From: Liolophura sinensis
Taxonomy: Eukaryota > Mollusca > Polyplacophora > Chitonida > Chitonidae
Direction of reading: 5' to 3'
Length of the DNA: 64,000 nt
Assembly: GCF_032854445.1 (NCBI RefSeq)
Contig: NC_088297.1
Coordinates: 22,453,127 to 22,517,126, forward strand
Each line of letters starts with the position of its first letter. The stretch's first letter is position 1. Under the pieces are notes generated by a model. That model worked only from the letters and a program-made list of their open reading frames with translations, was not told where the DNA came from and made no database searches. Positions 1 through 12,536 of the stretch are shown piece after piece. Made by a program: the position numbers and the translations under genes.

Positions 1-1107
1 GAATGAAGAGGTACTTGTCGCTCGGCACCACACCCAAGCTTACAACGGTTCCACTTCTAGCAAAAGTCAATAGTAAACAGGTATCATAGCATTGCTACAC
101 TTGAAGCTCTATTTTTGCCCCTAACTGATTATTTTTCATGCACTTGTATTCCGACAAAAATATCGCTCTGGTGCAATTAGGATTGCTTGCACTGTAGATA
201 TGGAAACAGTCTTTAGAGACAAGGGTTTGACGACAGCCAAACTCATATTGGGCTTAATGGGCTTACAATTATATTATATCAATTGCATTTTGTTTTTTAA
301 CAGTCAAAGGATTAAATTCTCCTGTAAGGTGGATCAGCATCCGGTTGAATACGTTTCACGCTTGCTTTTCTAAAACCTGTTGAATTTAATGTTTATTGTG
401 TAGCTATTAAAACATCCGTTATTCTTCAGATACCTGAGTGTTATACCTGGGAAACAAACTCTGTTTCTATCGTGTGAAAACCTTCTGCATTTGTCAAACT
501 GACAATTCTAGTGCTGACAGTGACAGAACCGCCTAATACAAGGACTCAACACGGCTGTAATTGTGTACAGTTAACATCACAATGAACGTTTTTCTATTGG
601 CTCTTTTTCTATCTAAAGAGGGCGTCAGCAGAAATTGAAGAGACCTATTGGCCTTTCCGGGAGTGGTGCATTATGGAATTTCCTATTGCAGCTATTAAGG
701 AAAAATGAGGCATAAATGTGTGACATAAATGCCAGTTCATTGATGATAAAAATATCTGTGAAATGTCATTATCCAATCATGACGTAACTTCAGTTCTCTG
801 TTTCTGTCTTAATCGGACGCTAGTACCTGGGTCTTTGCTGATTTATCTTAAGAAAATGGTGCAGTGGCTAAGTTTAGCTTTGTGATGCCCTGCCGCTATA
901 TGTCGTTTAGGTCAGCAATTATAAGCCAGTCATCAAAATATCAAAAGCGATTTTTGGAGAAACAATTCATTGTGAGATGGACATACATGTATGAGAAGAG
1001 TGACACGCATCAACGCAGCGAATTTGGTGACTTTAATCCTGAAGCCGGTAGAAAAACGAGTCCCATTTCTAAATATTGTATCACCCATAAAACTGGTGTA
1101 TTTATTT
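1..1107. other. No recognised feature
   Basis: AT-rich sequence with only short frames; no family or repeat recognised. Confidence 0.6.
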
Positions 1108-1228
1108 CTTAGTTTACTTATTCATTTGATTTGTGTTTTACGCCGAACTCAAGAATATTCCAGCAGTACGACACGGTCAGCTTTATGTTGGGACGAAACC
1201 GGGCATGATGGGAGGAAACCGAGATTAC
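1108..1228 (-). mobile_element. SINE family A 3' fragment
   Basis: TTTACGCCGAACTCAAGAAT and ATGATGGGAGGAAACCG are the reverse-complemented 3' part. Confidence 0.7.
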
Positions 1229-1516
1229 ACATGCGCAATGCGTGCAATCTGGTCCACCATATTCCTCTGGGCTGAAGAGTGATGGGGCGGTGATTGGATA
1301 ATATTGATACACAGTTATTATAGGTTGATACATCTAAAATGTGCACACTGTTATTTTGCCCCCAGTTAAAACATATCAGCTTTTCTCGGTTTTGGATAGA
1401 ACTAAAACCTGTCAGCTCGGGGTTATTATCAAGCCCCTCAGAGATTACCAAAGAGAAACTTTCAGCAAAACAGCTCAAAACAGTTGTTATAATGAAGGGA
1501 TAATTTTTATATAATG

Positions 1517-3926
1517 TATAGAAAAGTGCACGCTTTATGTCATGGTGTGTCATGGTTTATATGTTTACAGAAAAGTGCACGCTTTATGTCATGGTGTGTC
1601 ATGGTTTATATGTTTACAGAAAAGTGCACGCTTTATGTCATGGTGTGTCATGGTTTATATGTTTACAGAAAATTGCGCGCTTTATGTCATGGTGTGTCAT
1701 GGTTTATATGTTTACAGAAAAGTGCACGCTTTATGTCATGGTGTGTCATGGTTTATATGTTTACAGAAAAGTGCACGCTTTATGTCACGGTGTGTCATGG
1801 TTTATATGTTTACAGAAAACTGAACGCTTTATGTCATGGTGTGGCATGGTTTATATGTTTACAGAAAAGTGCACGCTTTATGTCATGGTGTGTCATGTTT
1901 TATATGTTTACAGAAAATTGCACGCTTTCCGTCATGGTGTGGCATGGTTTATATGTTTACAGAAAGGTGCACGCTTTATGTCATGGTGTGGCATGGTTTA
2001 TATGTTTACAGAAAAGTGCACGCTTTATATCATCGTGTTGAATGGTTTATATACTGTAGAGAAAAGTGCACGCTTTATGTCATGGTGTGGCATGGTTGAT
2101 ATGTTGTACAAAAAAGTGCAAGTTTTATGTCATGGTGTGTCATGGTTTATATGTTTACAGAAAATTGCACGCTTTATGTTATGGTGTGGCATGGTTTATA
2201 TGTTTACAGAAAAGTGCACGCTTTATGTCATGGTGTGTCATGGTTTATATGTTTACAGAAAATTGCACGCTTTATGTCATGGTGTGTCATGGTTTATATC
2301 TTGTACAGGAAAGAGCAGGGTTTATGTTATCGTGTGGCATGGTTTATATGTTGTACAGAAAAGTGCAAGCTTTATGTCATCGTGTGGCATTTTTTTATGC
2401 TGTACAGAAAAATCCGAGCTTTATATCATGGTGTTGCATTGTTCAATAGTACAGAAAAGTGCAAGCTTTATGTCATCGTGTGGCATGGATTTTATATTGT
2501 AGGGGAAAGTGCAAGCGTGATGTCATGGTGTGGCATGGTTTATATGTTTCAGAGAAAAGTGTTCGCTTTAAGTCATGGTGTGGCATGCTTTATATATTGT
2601 ACAGAAAGTGCACGCTTTATGCCATAGTGTGGCATGGTTTTTCTGTTGTACAGAAAAGTGCATGCATTATGTCATGGTGTGGCATGGATTATATGCTGAA
2701 CGGAAAGGTGCACGCTTCATGTCATAGTGTTGCATTGTTTATATGTAGTACAGAAAAGTGCACGTTTTATGTCATTGTGCGGCATGGTTGATATGTTGCA
2801 GAGAAAAGTGTACGCTTTAAGTTATGGTGTGGCATGTTTCATATGTTCCACAGAAAAGTGTATGCTTTAAGCCATGGTGTGACATGGATTATATGCTTAA
2901 CAGAAAAGTGCACGCTTTATGTCATGGTGTTGAAATGTTTATATGTTGTACAGAAAAGTGTAAGCTTTATGTCATTGTGTGGCATGGATTATATGCTAAA
3001 CAGAAAAATGAACGCTTTACGTCATGGTGTGGCATTGTTTATATGTTGTACAGAAAATTGCACGATTTATGTCATGGTGTGGCATGATTGATATGTTCCA
3101 CAGAAAAGAGCACGCTTTATGTCATGTTGTGGCATGCTTTATATGCTGTACAGAAAAGAGCTTGCTTGATGTAATGGTGTGGGATTGTTTATATGTAATA
3201 CAGAAAATTGCAAGCTTTATGTCATGGTGTGGCATGCTTTATATGCTAAAGAGAAAAGTGCACGCTTTATGTCATGGTGAGACATGGTTTATACGCTGTA
3301 GAGAAAAATGCACGCTTCAAATTATCGGGTGGCATGGTCTATATTCTGTAGAGAAAAGTGCACGCTTTATGCCATAGTGTGGCATGGTTTATATGTTGTA
3401 GAGAAAAGTGCAAGCTTTATGTCATGGTGTGTCATGGTTTATATGTTTTACAGAAAAGTGCACGCTTTATGTCATGGTGCGGCATGGTTTATATGCTGTA
3501 GAGAAAAGTTCACACTTTATGTCATGGTGCGTCATGCTTTATATGCTGTACAAAAAAGTGCAAGCTTTATGTCATGGTGTGGCATGCTTTATATGTTTTA
3601 CAGAAAAGTTCAAGCTTTTTGTCATGGTGTGGCATGCTTTATATGTTTTACAGAAAAGTGCACGCTTTATGTCATGGTGCGTCATGCTTTATATGCCGTA
3701 TACAAAAGTGCACGCTTCAAATTATCTTGTGTCATGGTTTATATGCTGTACAGAAAAGTGCACGGTTTTTGTCATGGTGTGGCATGGTTTATATGCTGTA
3801 CAAAAAAGTGCACGGTTTTTGTCATGGTGTGGCATGGTTTATATGCTGTACAGAAAAGTGCACGGTTTTTGTCATGGTGTGGCATGGTTTATATGCTGTA
3901 GAGAAAAGTGCAAGTTTTATGTTATC
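1517..3926. repeat. 49-50 bp minisatellite array, about 48 units
   Basis: The unit contains GTGCACGCTTTATGTCATGG followed by GTTTATATG and ACAGAAAA. The first seven or so units are nearly identical at 49 bp; later ones drift to 50 bp with TTGTACAG in place of TTTACAG. Because the unit is not a multiple of three and lacks stops in all three + frames, long spurious frames of up to 321 codons run through it. No sign of splicing or a promoter. Confidence 0.95.
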
Positions 3927-4445
3927 TTGTTCTAGGATTATACGAGATTTGGATAATGACTTGATTGGTTTGCCTAAACCATTCTTCAGCTACGGCTTAC
4001 CGTCATCATTAAAATCTCCTGTGTGCATTTGTAAGAACCCGCGGTGATTTATTTCATATACGTTTTAGTACTTTAAGAGTTTGTGCTGAAAGTTGTTTCT
4101 GAAATGGGTCTTGCGATAAATTGGTATAGGGATGTCAGATGATATATGCTTTTCTGTGTCGACGCCTAGATTCAAGCACTGAAAATAAAAATCACTTACA
4201 CTCTTTCGTCTGGCTTTTTTCTTAAAAGATACTGGTCCGTTTACTTTAAAATCGGACTAAAGGCAAGTGCTGTGGTTATTTTTCTGAGGCGATTTGGAGA
4301 TCGACAGTATCTAAAGTGGGGTGGAACTGAGATAAATCATTAAGTATAGGTGCTTGTAATAAAGCAGAAGTCACCTTGCTCACGTACCCTTTAACATCAC
4401 TACCTAGAAATGACACTGTAGGTGTTTCGAGGCGCATTACAACCT

Positions 4446-4525
4446 GGGAATAACCGCGGATATCCCCTGGGCTCTGTCCGGTTTCCTCTCACCCCTAATG
4501 CTGGCCGCCGTATAAGTGTCTCTAT
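4446..4525 (+). mobile_element. SINE family A fragment
   Basis: GGAATAACCGCGGATATCCC and TCTCACCCCTAATGCTGGCC match the central body. Confidence 0.7.
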
Positions 4526-5057
4526 GGACCCATACAATCCATACTATTGTACTGATTTAATGCATGCACGCCGATTGGAAAAACAATGCTGGTAAACATA
4601 CATGCAATTTTCCAAATTTGAAAATGGATACCGGTAAAGAAGATTTTCCATCGTTTGTTCATGGCTTGTTTGAACACCCTGCGTGGAACGTGTATATTCA
4701 GAGTCGATTTTCAGTGCGCAGTTCACCAGTACATTGATGCATTACGCCCAAAAGGTTTTGATTCATCAGATGTTTGTTTATCTACCGAGCCGTGTGCGTT
4801 TATGATGAATAGCTAACACGGATTACCCTCACTGAGCGAGTGTCCATGTTGACAAACACTGTGCCGATTTGGGCAGGTTAATATCAGCTCAAGTATGAAT
4901 GTGATCACGTGACGCTTTTTCAGCTCTAATCATACTATGCACAAGGCGATATGCAATCGACCAGCTCTTCCTGGGGACGTCCTTAAACGTCAATTATAGA
5001 AAAAAATAATAAGTTCAAATTCAAAAGTTATCTGCGCCTCTCTGACTTCAATGGTTA

Positions 5058-5258
5058 AAACGTTACCCCGCTGAGACCATAAGGCGCAAGACAAATGATG
5101 CTGCGAGTTCGAATCTAGTTCCTGTGGTCTTCACCCATTGGTTTTGTCACGTAATTGGCGAGATTTGACTCCAATTGTCCTCAGTAATCAACCTGACTGT
5201 CTTTATATAAGTGAAGATTTATTCTGCACTGCGTTAAACACCAGTCAGTTAATCATCT
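5058..5258 (+). mobile_element. Another tRNA-derived SINE, partial
   Basis: TGCTGCGAGTTCGAATCTAG has a good B box; the 3' part reads ATATAAGTGAAGATTTATTC and GCGTTAAACACCAGTCAGTT. The body differs from families A and B. Confidence 0.6.
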
Positions 5259-6005
5259 ATTAAAAGTTTTCAAATACAGCTAAGGCAGAACGATGATCAA
5301 AGGGCAACGGGACTTGTGTTCATTTGCGTTATTGCCGGCGTTACTTTCAGTGTTTGGTTGCCCTTCGTTTACAGCCAGTCAAACAGTTTCGTATCCACCT
5401 ACATCTATAAGTCTGTACTGAAAAACAAACGCTTTAACAGTGCGACACAAACATGCCAGGTAAGACCCATCGGAAAAGAAAAAAAAATAGTTTTGCCGCA
5501 CATCGTCACTTTTTGATAGGAGCTGTGAATGCACGCCCATCACTCTATAAACTGTCACTTTAACATTAGCTATGATGGTGCTTCATAGCTTGTTGCTCAG
5601 CTAGTTAAATGCCTATTGAACTAACTGTTTAAGATGATGGAATACCAAGTAACGTGACCTTCAGTGAAATGCTTCACAATTTCAACTACCATTTTGTTGA
5701 GATTTTCTCGTCTGATGCACTTTCGAATTTTGTTAAAGATTTAGTTCATAGATAAGTAGATCAATAACAATTCAATAATACTATTGAAAAACTTTAGTGT
5801 AGCATATCTCGCAAGAAGTCATCTCGTTATGAGCGTGATTTCCTACATTCCGACTGGTTGGCATCCCATGTCATATTCATTCCGCAGATGACAGTAGTGT
5901 GTGCACAAAATCTTCATAGAAACAAAGGTTTTACCTGAAATTTAGCAGAAAGCAAACAATGTACAAAACAGTGCTGGATATATAACGGGAATATAAATGA
6001 ACAAA

Positions 6006-6150
6006 GCCTCCGTGGCCCAGTGGTTAGATCGCAAGCTCGGCGCAAATGACCGAGGATCTGCACGGTTTCCTCCCACCATAATATTGGCCGCTGTCGTATA
6101 AGTGAAATATTCTTGAGTACGGCGTAAAACACACACCATAAAAATAGACA
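6006..6150 (+). mobile_element. SINE family A with internal deletion
   Basis: Head CTCCGTGGCCCAGTGGTTAG joins directly to the body (TTTCCTCCCACCATAATATT) and 3' end. The B box region and central body are missing. Confidence 0.8.
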
Positions 6151-7063
6151 GTGTGTAAGTGATCAAGGGAGGAAACTCCAGCATGCGAAATCAGTTCACT
6201 CTCCTATGCTCTCCATTATAGTTTAAGATAGAGCTAATCTTCTTATGGCGTTACTGAGCCATTAATCAAATCTGTGACGTTGACCACGGCGTCAAACAAG
6301 GAAAAAACAGAGCGGTGAATCAAAGCCCCATGTTTTAATTTCGTTTGATTTGGGTTGATGGACGCTTGAAACACACGATCTCTCGTTTGTCCAGGATATG
6401 TACGTTTCCACCAGTTAGACACTTTCGTCGTCGTCCTTTCGGAAATTTTAACACTACTCTATTTTATCGGTGTCATGGGATTTACCGACTTGAGCAGAAC
6501 ATAAAATGTGGCACAAGATAAGAAGTAAGGAAGGCAAGTGAAGTCAATCCGTGGTTAGCAGTCATCGGGTAAGCTATTCAACGGGGAACAAGCATTATTG
6601 TTATAAAATATTGATTGAACCATATGTCCTTTACTACTGTACCTACTACCTTCATACTTAATAGACTGATGACGCTTATTGCAGGCTGGCATGTGATGCC
6701 TATAGATCTCGATTCCAGCTTCAGAATTCGCTTCACTGAACAGCAATCGGAATAGCTGTCTAGCTCTATTCATGATGTACATAAATATATTGTACATGGT
6801 ATATTAAAGGACCTTTATACAAGCTCCCACGTGATGACCATACTTCTCGATTCTAATGGCACATAATGCAAGGCATCACGTGACAGCCCGCAGTAAGGGT
6901 CATTAATGTACCAGGTGAGAAATTAATGGAGATGCGGGATAGACTATTTCTTTTCAAGCACAATATAACAGAATATAGAACAAAACGTAAAACCTAAACA
7001 AAGGCAAGGGAGTGAGGGTTGACAAATGGTCGCACCGGGGACTTTATTACTTGTTACAATTAT

Positions 7064-7175
7064 ATATATTGGAAAACACTACACCTCTTTTACAATGTTA
7101 CTTGTCATATTTTTGGACCAGCTGAACGATAAAGGATATCCTAGAACAACACAGCTGTAGTGTTTTCCGATATAT
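7064..7175. repeat. Short inverted repeat
   Basis: 20-bp arms (7064-7083 and 7156-7175), ATATATTGGAAAACACTACA against its reverse complement with one mismatch, 72 bp apart. It may be a tiny MITE or a chance relic. Confidence 0.6.
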
Positions 7176-7350
7176 CCTGCGCTACTTGAGCGATACATGG
7201 GACTCACCTAAAAAGAGGAAATGGATAGCTGAGATCGATACGATCTATTAGCGATCACTACCAAGTGTTGCTTTTATTGAGAGTTTTTGTTGGTTTATTG
7301 CGAAAGTTTACCGTAGCATGATGCTGGAGGTACTGAGCAAGACATCAGTC

Positions 7351-7372
7351 ATGTTTCTGGTAGTTTGGATGT
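7351..7372 (+). pseudogene. Signal-peptide exon stub of the first lectin copy
   Basis: The sequence before and at this ATG (GAGCAAGACA, then ATGTTTCTGGTAGTTTGGAT) matches that at 37081, including upstream bases, then homology stops before the donor. It lies about 1.85 kb 5' of the lectin exon relic, close to the 1.6 kb first-intron spacing in the intact gene. Confidence 0.5.
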
Positions 7373-7965
7373 CGCCAGTACAGCGGTGGGTTGTAGCCTT
7401 GCCTGCCTTCCGCCGGAGCAGGCGTCAGCGATCAGCCTCAACGTCCGTACTCGCCTTTATGTGAGCTTATACTGTAACGGCGAGTGAGACAGAGCATTCC
7501 AAAGCTGGTTGGAGTTTGTCATTTATGTTTTTTCAACGTAATCTTGTAAAATATTAGTGTAGTTGTGAACGTACATTCATAAAGACATCTGTAAAATGGG
7601 ATTATCGAATTGAACATTCACAGAAAATGCCACACCAGCGAAAAGTATCGTAATTTTGGAGGTGATGATACACGAATTCCTGTACATAACCCCCGCTTTT
7701 CTGAATAAAAGTATGTGTTTCTAAGTCATCAAACTTTGAGGAAATACAGAGAAACCAATTATTTGTTCTGGGTTTATTGAAGTATTGAATAGAGCAGTAG
7801 TATAGTCAGTCGTTTCCTCACTTCAGCTACGCAAAAATACCAAAACATTTTGTCGCCGAGGGCATTCGTCGTTCATTGCTCAGTAGTTGCCCGAGATTCT
7901 ATCACGTGACACAGTGGGACAGAATCATTGGTCAGTGATATTCAGGTCAGATCTTCACACTTCGT

Positions 7966-8133
7966 TCAGAACAAATGATAAACACAAAACAAAATAATGT
8001 CATCGTCATCAGATTCACTCTCTGATACACTAATATCTGATTCAGTGTCACATTCTCTGTCATCAGGCGGTCTATCATCGGTTGTGAAGCCGAAACAATC
8101 CTCTTCTTTGTTGGACTCGGCCAACGAAGACAT
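7966..8133 (-). CDS. Small acidic open frame, possible first exon, uncertain
   Basis: A 55-codon frame starting ATG in a fair context. It is rich in Asp, Glu and Ser (ECDTESDISVSESESDDDD) and ends HLF-stop. Acidic, low-complexity starts are common in first exons of transposase-related and nuclear genes, but no partner exon was recognised. It may be chance. Confidence 0.22.
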   Translation of the reverse strand: MSSLAESNKEEDCFGFTTDDRPPDDRECDTESDISVSESESDDDDIILFCVYHLF

Positions 8134-8451
8134 GTTGACACTCAGGTGTGTGCGACTCGAAAAATAGGTTCTAAATTGTTGTGGTTAGGTATTCAAGCCA
8201 ATAAAAACTGCCAAAATACTAGTAAATACAAGCCCAAGACATCAAGACAGGTGTGCTTTGATTGTCTTATACTTGAACAAAACATTTGAAAGCAAAGTAT
8301 GCACCCAGGGAGAAGTGGTGTCACATGCGGGTTTAGCCGCTCCTCGGGAAATGAGGTCCTATCGACCGCGCGGATATACCTCCTCCTCGGGTTGAGACAG
8401 AGCGCTCTGCATGCGGCCTGAGCTGCGCGTCGGAGTGAATGAGTTCATATG

Positions 8452-8600
8452 CATGTGCGCTTGGGATTTTACGTCGTATTTGACAATTTTGCAGTCATAC
8501 AATGACGAGGAGTTATTGGTTGTGTGTACACATACTATGTCTTATTGTGGCGGGGCCAGTCCATAGCGCCAATGTGCTGCAGTCACTGGAGTCTTGTGGT
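8452..8600 (-). mobile_element. SINE family B, 3' fragment
   Basis: GCTTGGGATTTTACGTCGTA, ATACAATGACGAGGAGTTAT and GGCGGGGCCAGTCCATAGCG match the low end of other minus copies. Confidence 0.65.
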
Positions 8601-8763
8601 TATAACAGTTAGACTTTAAATAGCTTAAATATTTTCCGACCTTGTCTTTTCAACCTTTTTTAGTAATACCTGGTTGAGTTTAAAGAAAGTTTAAAACAAA
8701 AGAAAACTCCTAGATAACAAAATATTGGAAATTAAATCCAATTGTCTATCGTAGCTATAGGAA

Positions 8764-9000
8764 CTATGTTCGGATTTTGCGATTTTTTGTTAATAAAGTA
8801 CAAAGCTCCCAAGATAGAGAAACATGCTTTACCTGATAACCAGATTCCTTTGGCCAATAGTAAAGCTGAATTCCGCACAAACCATTTACGCCCATTGATA
8901 GTGTAAAGCCATAACACGATACTGGGAAGCCATGGAACGATAATGCGATGCGAATACTGGCATCGTGCCATCCCCCCAACGCTTCGGAGTATTGCCCTAT
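8764..9000 (-). other. Possible orphan exon, unrecognised
   Basis: Between an AG (near 9000) and GTAAAG (near 8831) the minus strand reads GGWHDASIRIALSFHGF then YGFTLSMGVNGLCGIQLYYW, an amino-acid mix unlike random AT-rich frames. No family was recognised and overlapping frames are also open. Confidence 0.15.
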
Positions 9001-9219
9001 GGCTTAATGTCACTGTCGTGTTAAAGTTTCGTTCCATCAGCCATATGACAACAGAGACGGTGATGGTGCAGTGTGGACTTTTTTTCAAATACATGGCTGA
9101 ATGGGGGTCTTGACTGCATACTTTTAAAAGCTTGTCTGAATATATAAATACCGTAATTTATATATATATGTATATATACATAATTTTCAAGATTGCTTGA
9201 TGTTATATTTTTTGTTCAT

Positions 9220-9461
9220 CTCAAGTTAATCAGGCCTTTAACAAGCCAGCTTTTCAATCATCTTTGTATGCTCAGCCGTACGCAAATTTGGCTAATGATG
9301 GAAACAAGATATCGCAATTCAACGAGGGAACGTGCTCCCATACAAACAGCGAGTTGGCCCCCTGGTGGACAGTCGACATAACAAAAAAGAAACTACTCTA
9401 TCAGCTCTGTGCGAATATATAACAGGGATGAATCAATGTGTGATGGTAATCGAAGATGTAC
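9220..9461 (+). pseudogene. Lectin-domain exon relic, first copy
   Basis: It reads QVNQAFNKPAFQSS, then EGTCSHTNSELAPWWTVD, clearly the FTP exon seen at 38725. The acceptor AG of the other copies is AT here (9218-9219). A one-base insertion after WWTVD puts a TAA in frame, and the RIYNRD block survives only in a shifted frame. The exon still ends at a GTAAAG donor. It is an old relic; no exon 3 or 4 was found downstream, where a Tc1 element has inserted. Confidence 0.7.
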
Positions 9462-9792
9462 GTAAAGTTGTTTTACACTATCTCTAACTAATATTTATGG
9501 TTACTTTCTAATGACTGTCTGAAACGTCAATCGTTTGGCCGTTAAGTACTGAATTGCTCAAATTCATTTAAAGAAGTAAAAAATTCTAAATCTACCTGTT
9601 ACATGTACGACCCTTTTAATTATGCCAGGGTTCAAGCCGACATTTCGGCTAATTGACACTAAATCCCGTTTGATGATTTCTGGTCTCCATGCATTAGTAG
9701 ACCCAGTGGTATTACTCCTATGTCTCTAGTGTCATTTGCAAATGAGATGCTGTCACTTCCATGGAATTGGTATTCCCACTTGCCTCATTTTA

Positions 9793-9817
9793 TACTATCC
9801 AAAAAAAGAAACGCATA
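9793..9817 (+). repeat. Tc1 element terminal inverted repeat, outer end A
   Basis: It starts TACTATCC and ends AACGCATA and is the exact reverse complement of 11301-11325. TA precedes it at 9791-9792. Confidence 0.92.
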
Positions 9818-9988
9818 ACCCGGTTTTTTGCGGAGGTGATGCAGTCTTTTCAATTGTGCATAACTAAATAAGAATTGCTATTCTGCAAATATTTTTTTAC
9901 ACAGATTAAGGAAGGGTCCATATCTAGACAACAAGGCCATCAACTTGAGGTAAGACACTCACAATGAGTCTCCCACTTGAGTGGAATG

Positions 9989-10996
9989 TCAGTATCTGTT
10001 GTGACCACCACGGGCACGAATAACAGTTCTGACACGCCTTGTCATGGACTGGATGAGACGCTGGATAGAGGCCTGGGGAATGTTCTGCCACTCCTCCTGC
10101 AAACATGCAACTTGCCCTTGAAGCGTTTGGGGTTGAGGTTGACGTTGGCGTAGACGTCGATCAAGTTCATCCCACAGATGCTCAATTGGGTTAAGATCCG
10201 GGCAACGGGACGGCCAGGGTAGCACATTTACATTGTTTTCGGCGAGGAAGTCCCTTGTGACACGTGGCGTGTGCGGTCTGGCGTTGTCCTGCTGGAACAA
10301 CTCTCGCTGAACGTCAATGACAGGTAAGAGGTGTGGCTGCAGGATGGTGTCTCGGTAGCGTACGGCCGTAAGATTTCCCTGAACGTGGACAAGATTTGTA
10401 CGACCAGTATACGATATTGCTGCCCACATCATCACACTCCCTCCACCAAATCTGTCCACTTGGCGTACGCAGTTAGGGGCATAACGTTCGTGAGCACGTC
10501 TGTAAACCCGGTTTCTACCATCACGTCTCTGCAATAGGAATCTGGACTCATCACTGAACCAAATGCGTCGCCAGTTGCGTAGATTCCATGCAGTCACGTT
10601 GTTACACCATCGGAGGCGATTGGCGCGATGGTGAGGACGCAGCACGATCCCAACATAGGGCCTCCTGGCTCTCAGTCCATGTTCCCTCAGCCTGTTCCGC
10701 ACTGTCTGACCTGATATCCTCCTCAGTCCCGGTATGCTGGCTGCTGTGCTTTCAGCTGTAGCACAACGGTCACGCAAATGGAGGACCCTTATGTAGCGAT
10801 CTTGGGCTGCTGTAGTGACACGTGGTCGACCTGAACGCCGACGGTCATTTGTTGTCCCAGTATTGTTGTAGCGGGCAGCAAGCCGTGAAATCGTGCTCTG
10901 GCTGGCGTGTAGACGCCTAGAAATGGACGATTGGGACTCTCCAGCTTGAAGTCTTCCAATGGCAATATTTCTTGTGACAGTGTCAAGACGTGGCAT
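9989..10996 (-). CDS. Tc1-family transposase, full length
   Basis: This 335-residue enzyme would cut and paste its element through a DDE active site in the nucleus. The N-terminal third has two helix-turn-helix type DNA-binding segments (QSSISRRL, SQSTISRL and a later one) separated by a GRPR hook at about residues 56-59. The catalytic Asp residues lie in FSDESRF and QQDNARPH, and the Glu in DLNPIEHLW, with 34 residues between the second Asp and the Glu (DD34E, as in Tc1). GGGSVMMWAA is a usual family block. The length is normal for the family and no stop or shift is present. The ATG followed by PRLD agrees with common starts of this group. Confidence 0.94.
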   Translation of the reverse strand: MPRLDTVTRNIAIGRLQAGESQSSISRRLHASQSTISRLAARYNNTGTTNDRRRSGRPRVTTAAQDRYIRVLHLRDRCATAESTAASIPGLRRISGQTVRNRLREHGLRARRPYVGIVLRPHHRANRLRWCNNVTAWNLRNWRRIWFSDESRFLLQRRDGRNRVYRRAHERYAPNCVRQVDRFGGGSVMMWAAISYTGRTNLVHVQGNLTAVRYRDTILQPHLLPVIDVQRELFQQDNARPHTPRVTRDFLAENNVNVLPWPSRCPDLNPIEHLWDELDRRLRQRQPQPQTLQGQVACLQEEWQNIPQASIQRLIQSMTRRVRTVIRARGGHNRY

Positions 10997-11300
10997 GTTG
11001 AATCAGCTTGAAAACACCACTTGAAAGACGCCGATTTCCGGCCCGAAGTTGCGGTTTTATAGTCACACACTGCATGCTTTCCATGCGTAAGTTCGGCGTG
11101 TAAGACTGCACGTGATGCAGTGTGGTGCTGTATTTTTTACTTCTTCCAAAAACGGCCTCCAAACTCAACATTTTCAACCAAGAAATGTTTTGAGGAATAA
11201 AATGTGTGCTAACTGTGACTATTAACAATATTAAAACACATTTTGCTCATGAAATGAAGACAAAATGTATTTATTTCATTTTAAAATAAAACAAAACACC

Positions 11301-11325
11301 TATGCGTTTCTTTTTTTGGATAGTA
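11301..11325 (-). repeat. Tc1 element terminal inverted repeat, outer end B (transposase 5' side)
   Basis: Exact reverse complement of 9793-9817; followed by TA at 11326-11327. Confidence 0.92.
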
Positions 11326-11327
11326 TA

Positions 11328-12536
11328 TGTTAAAGTTACCGAGAAAATAGAACATAACTGAAAAATATGTCACATGACCTACTATATATGGCATTAAAAG
11401 CCTAATTTGCAAAGGAAGCGCAATGGACATAAACATAAATCCCTCGGAATGTGTTGTAAAACACATGTACACTATTTTAAATTGACTGTAGAACTTGTCT
11501 GTGACATGCTTGGTGGGAAAATAATCAGTACAAATAAAGAAGGGCTTCAAGACCATCAAACATTAATCACAATTATTGATGATTGTCGAATAAAATGACA
11601 TACAACTACACTTTGTTATTTTTAATATTTCTGCAAATAGATATATGTGCTATGGTGAGCATGTGACAATAATTTAAATGAACCAGAATAGCCTGCTGTT
11701 TCACAGCGTCCAAACACTCTTTATGATGGGCATCCTGCTTCAGTGCAGATCAATTTCAGGCAACGATTATATTGTTGTCGTTAATTAGCACAGTTGTGAT
11801 GGTATTTAAGATACACGGCTGTATAATTGCTGTGGGCTTGTTGTTGTTTTGTTAAGTCTTCTGTTTCTCCTGCTCTTTTTTGCTGTCCGAACTTTATTGG
11901 CCTCTCCTCGCGTAACACTGGAATTTCTATAAAAGCGATTCTCCAATTGCTGCGATCAACTTTCTGATATTTCCAAGACAAGACTTATCTCCACCCCCAT
12001 CACCTTCACTTAGTGTTCATTTTCTGCCACTGGCACTTTATATAGTCACAAACCCCTGCAGTTATGAGGGTAAATATGGTTTGGTATTAGTTTAGGTATT
12101 TTTATGCACAGTTTCTTTGATTGATTGTTATAGGTTGATCGTATTGTTGTCTATACGTACAAGGTTCATTGTATTTGTGTGAATGCTACACCACAATAAC
12201 AGGATCAACGTTTACATTTTAGCAACGTTTGTCATGTTTTCTTAGAGCCGTAGTCTTGCTTGTTTCTGAAAGATCACTTTGCCAGTATTCGAATAAAACG
12301 AATCATTCTATTGGCCGGTTCATAATTTTAGGGCTTAGAGGCTTATCTTCTTTCTTCGAGTTTAATGAGACAGAAATGTTTGCTCTTAGTTTATACGTTT
12401 GCCTTTTTCCTGGAGTAAATGATTAACAGTAAACAAACTCATATAGTTTTGCGATTAAATACATCATGGTACTGCCAATACGTCTTATCTCTTCAGAGGT
12501 TAAATATCAAACCCATGTGAATATGGGGTTGTTGTT
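11328..12536. other. No recognised feature
   Basis: AT-rich sequence between the Tc1 element and the 112-bp duplication. Short frames only; lectin exons 3 and 4 were looked for and not found. Confidence 0.55.

Larger units (their letters stand above)
9793..11325 (-). mobile_element. Complete Tc1/mariner-type DNA transposon
   Basis: The element is 1533 bp with 25-bp terminal inverted repeats (9793-9817 and 11301-11325, beginning TACTATCC) that are identical, and TA on both sides as target duplication. It contains one uninterrupted transposase gene on the minus strand. It lies between the first lectin relic and the 112-bp duplication. Identical ends plus an open transposase suggest a recent insertion. 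Confidence 0.93.

Noticed and set aside
1537-2502. 321-codon open frame
   Set aside because: It is a translation of the 49-bp minisatellite; all three + frames give similar Cys- and His-rich strings. No start context, splice or family support.
10331-10537. 68-codon + frame inside the Tc1 element
   Set aside because: Shadow of the minus-strand transposase.
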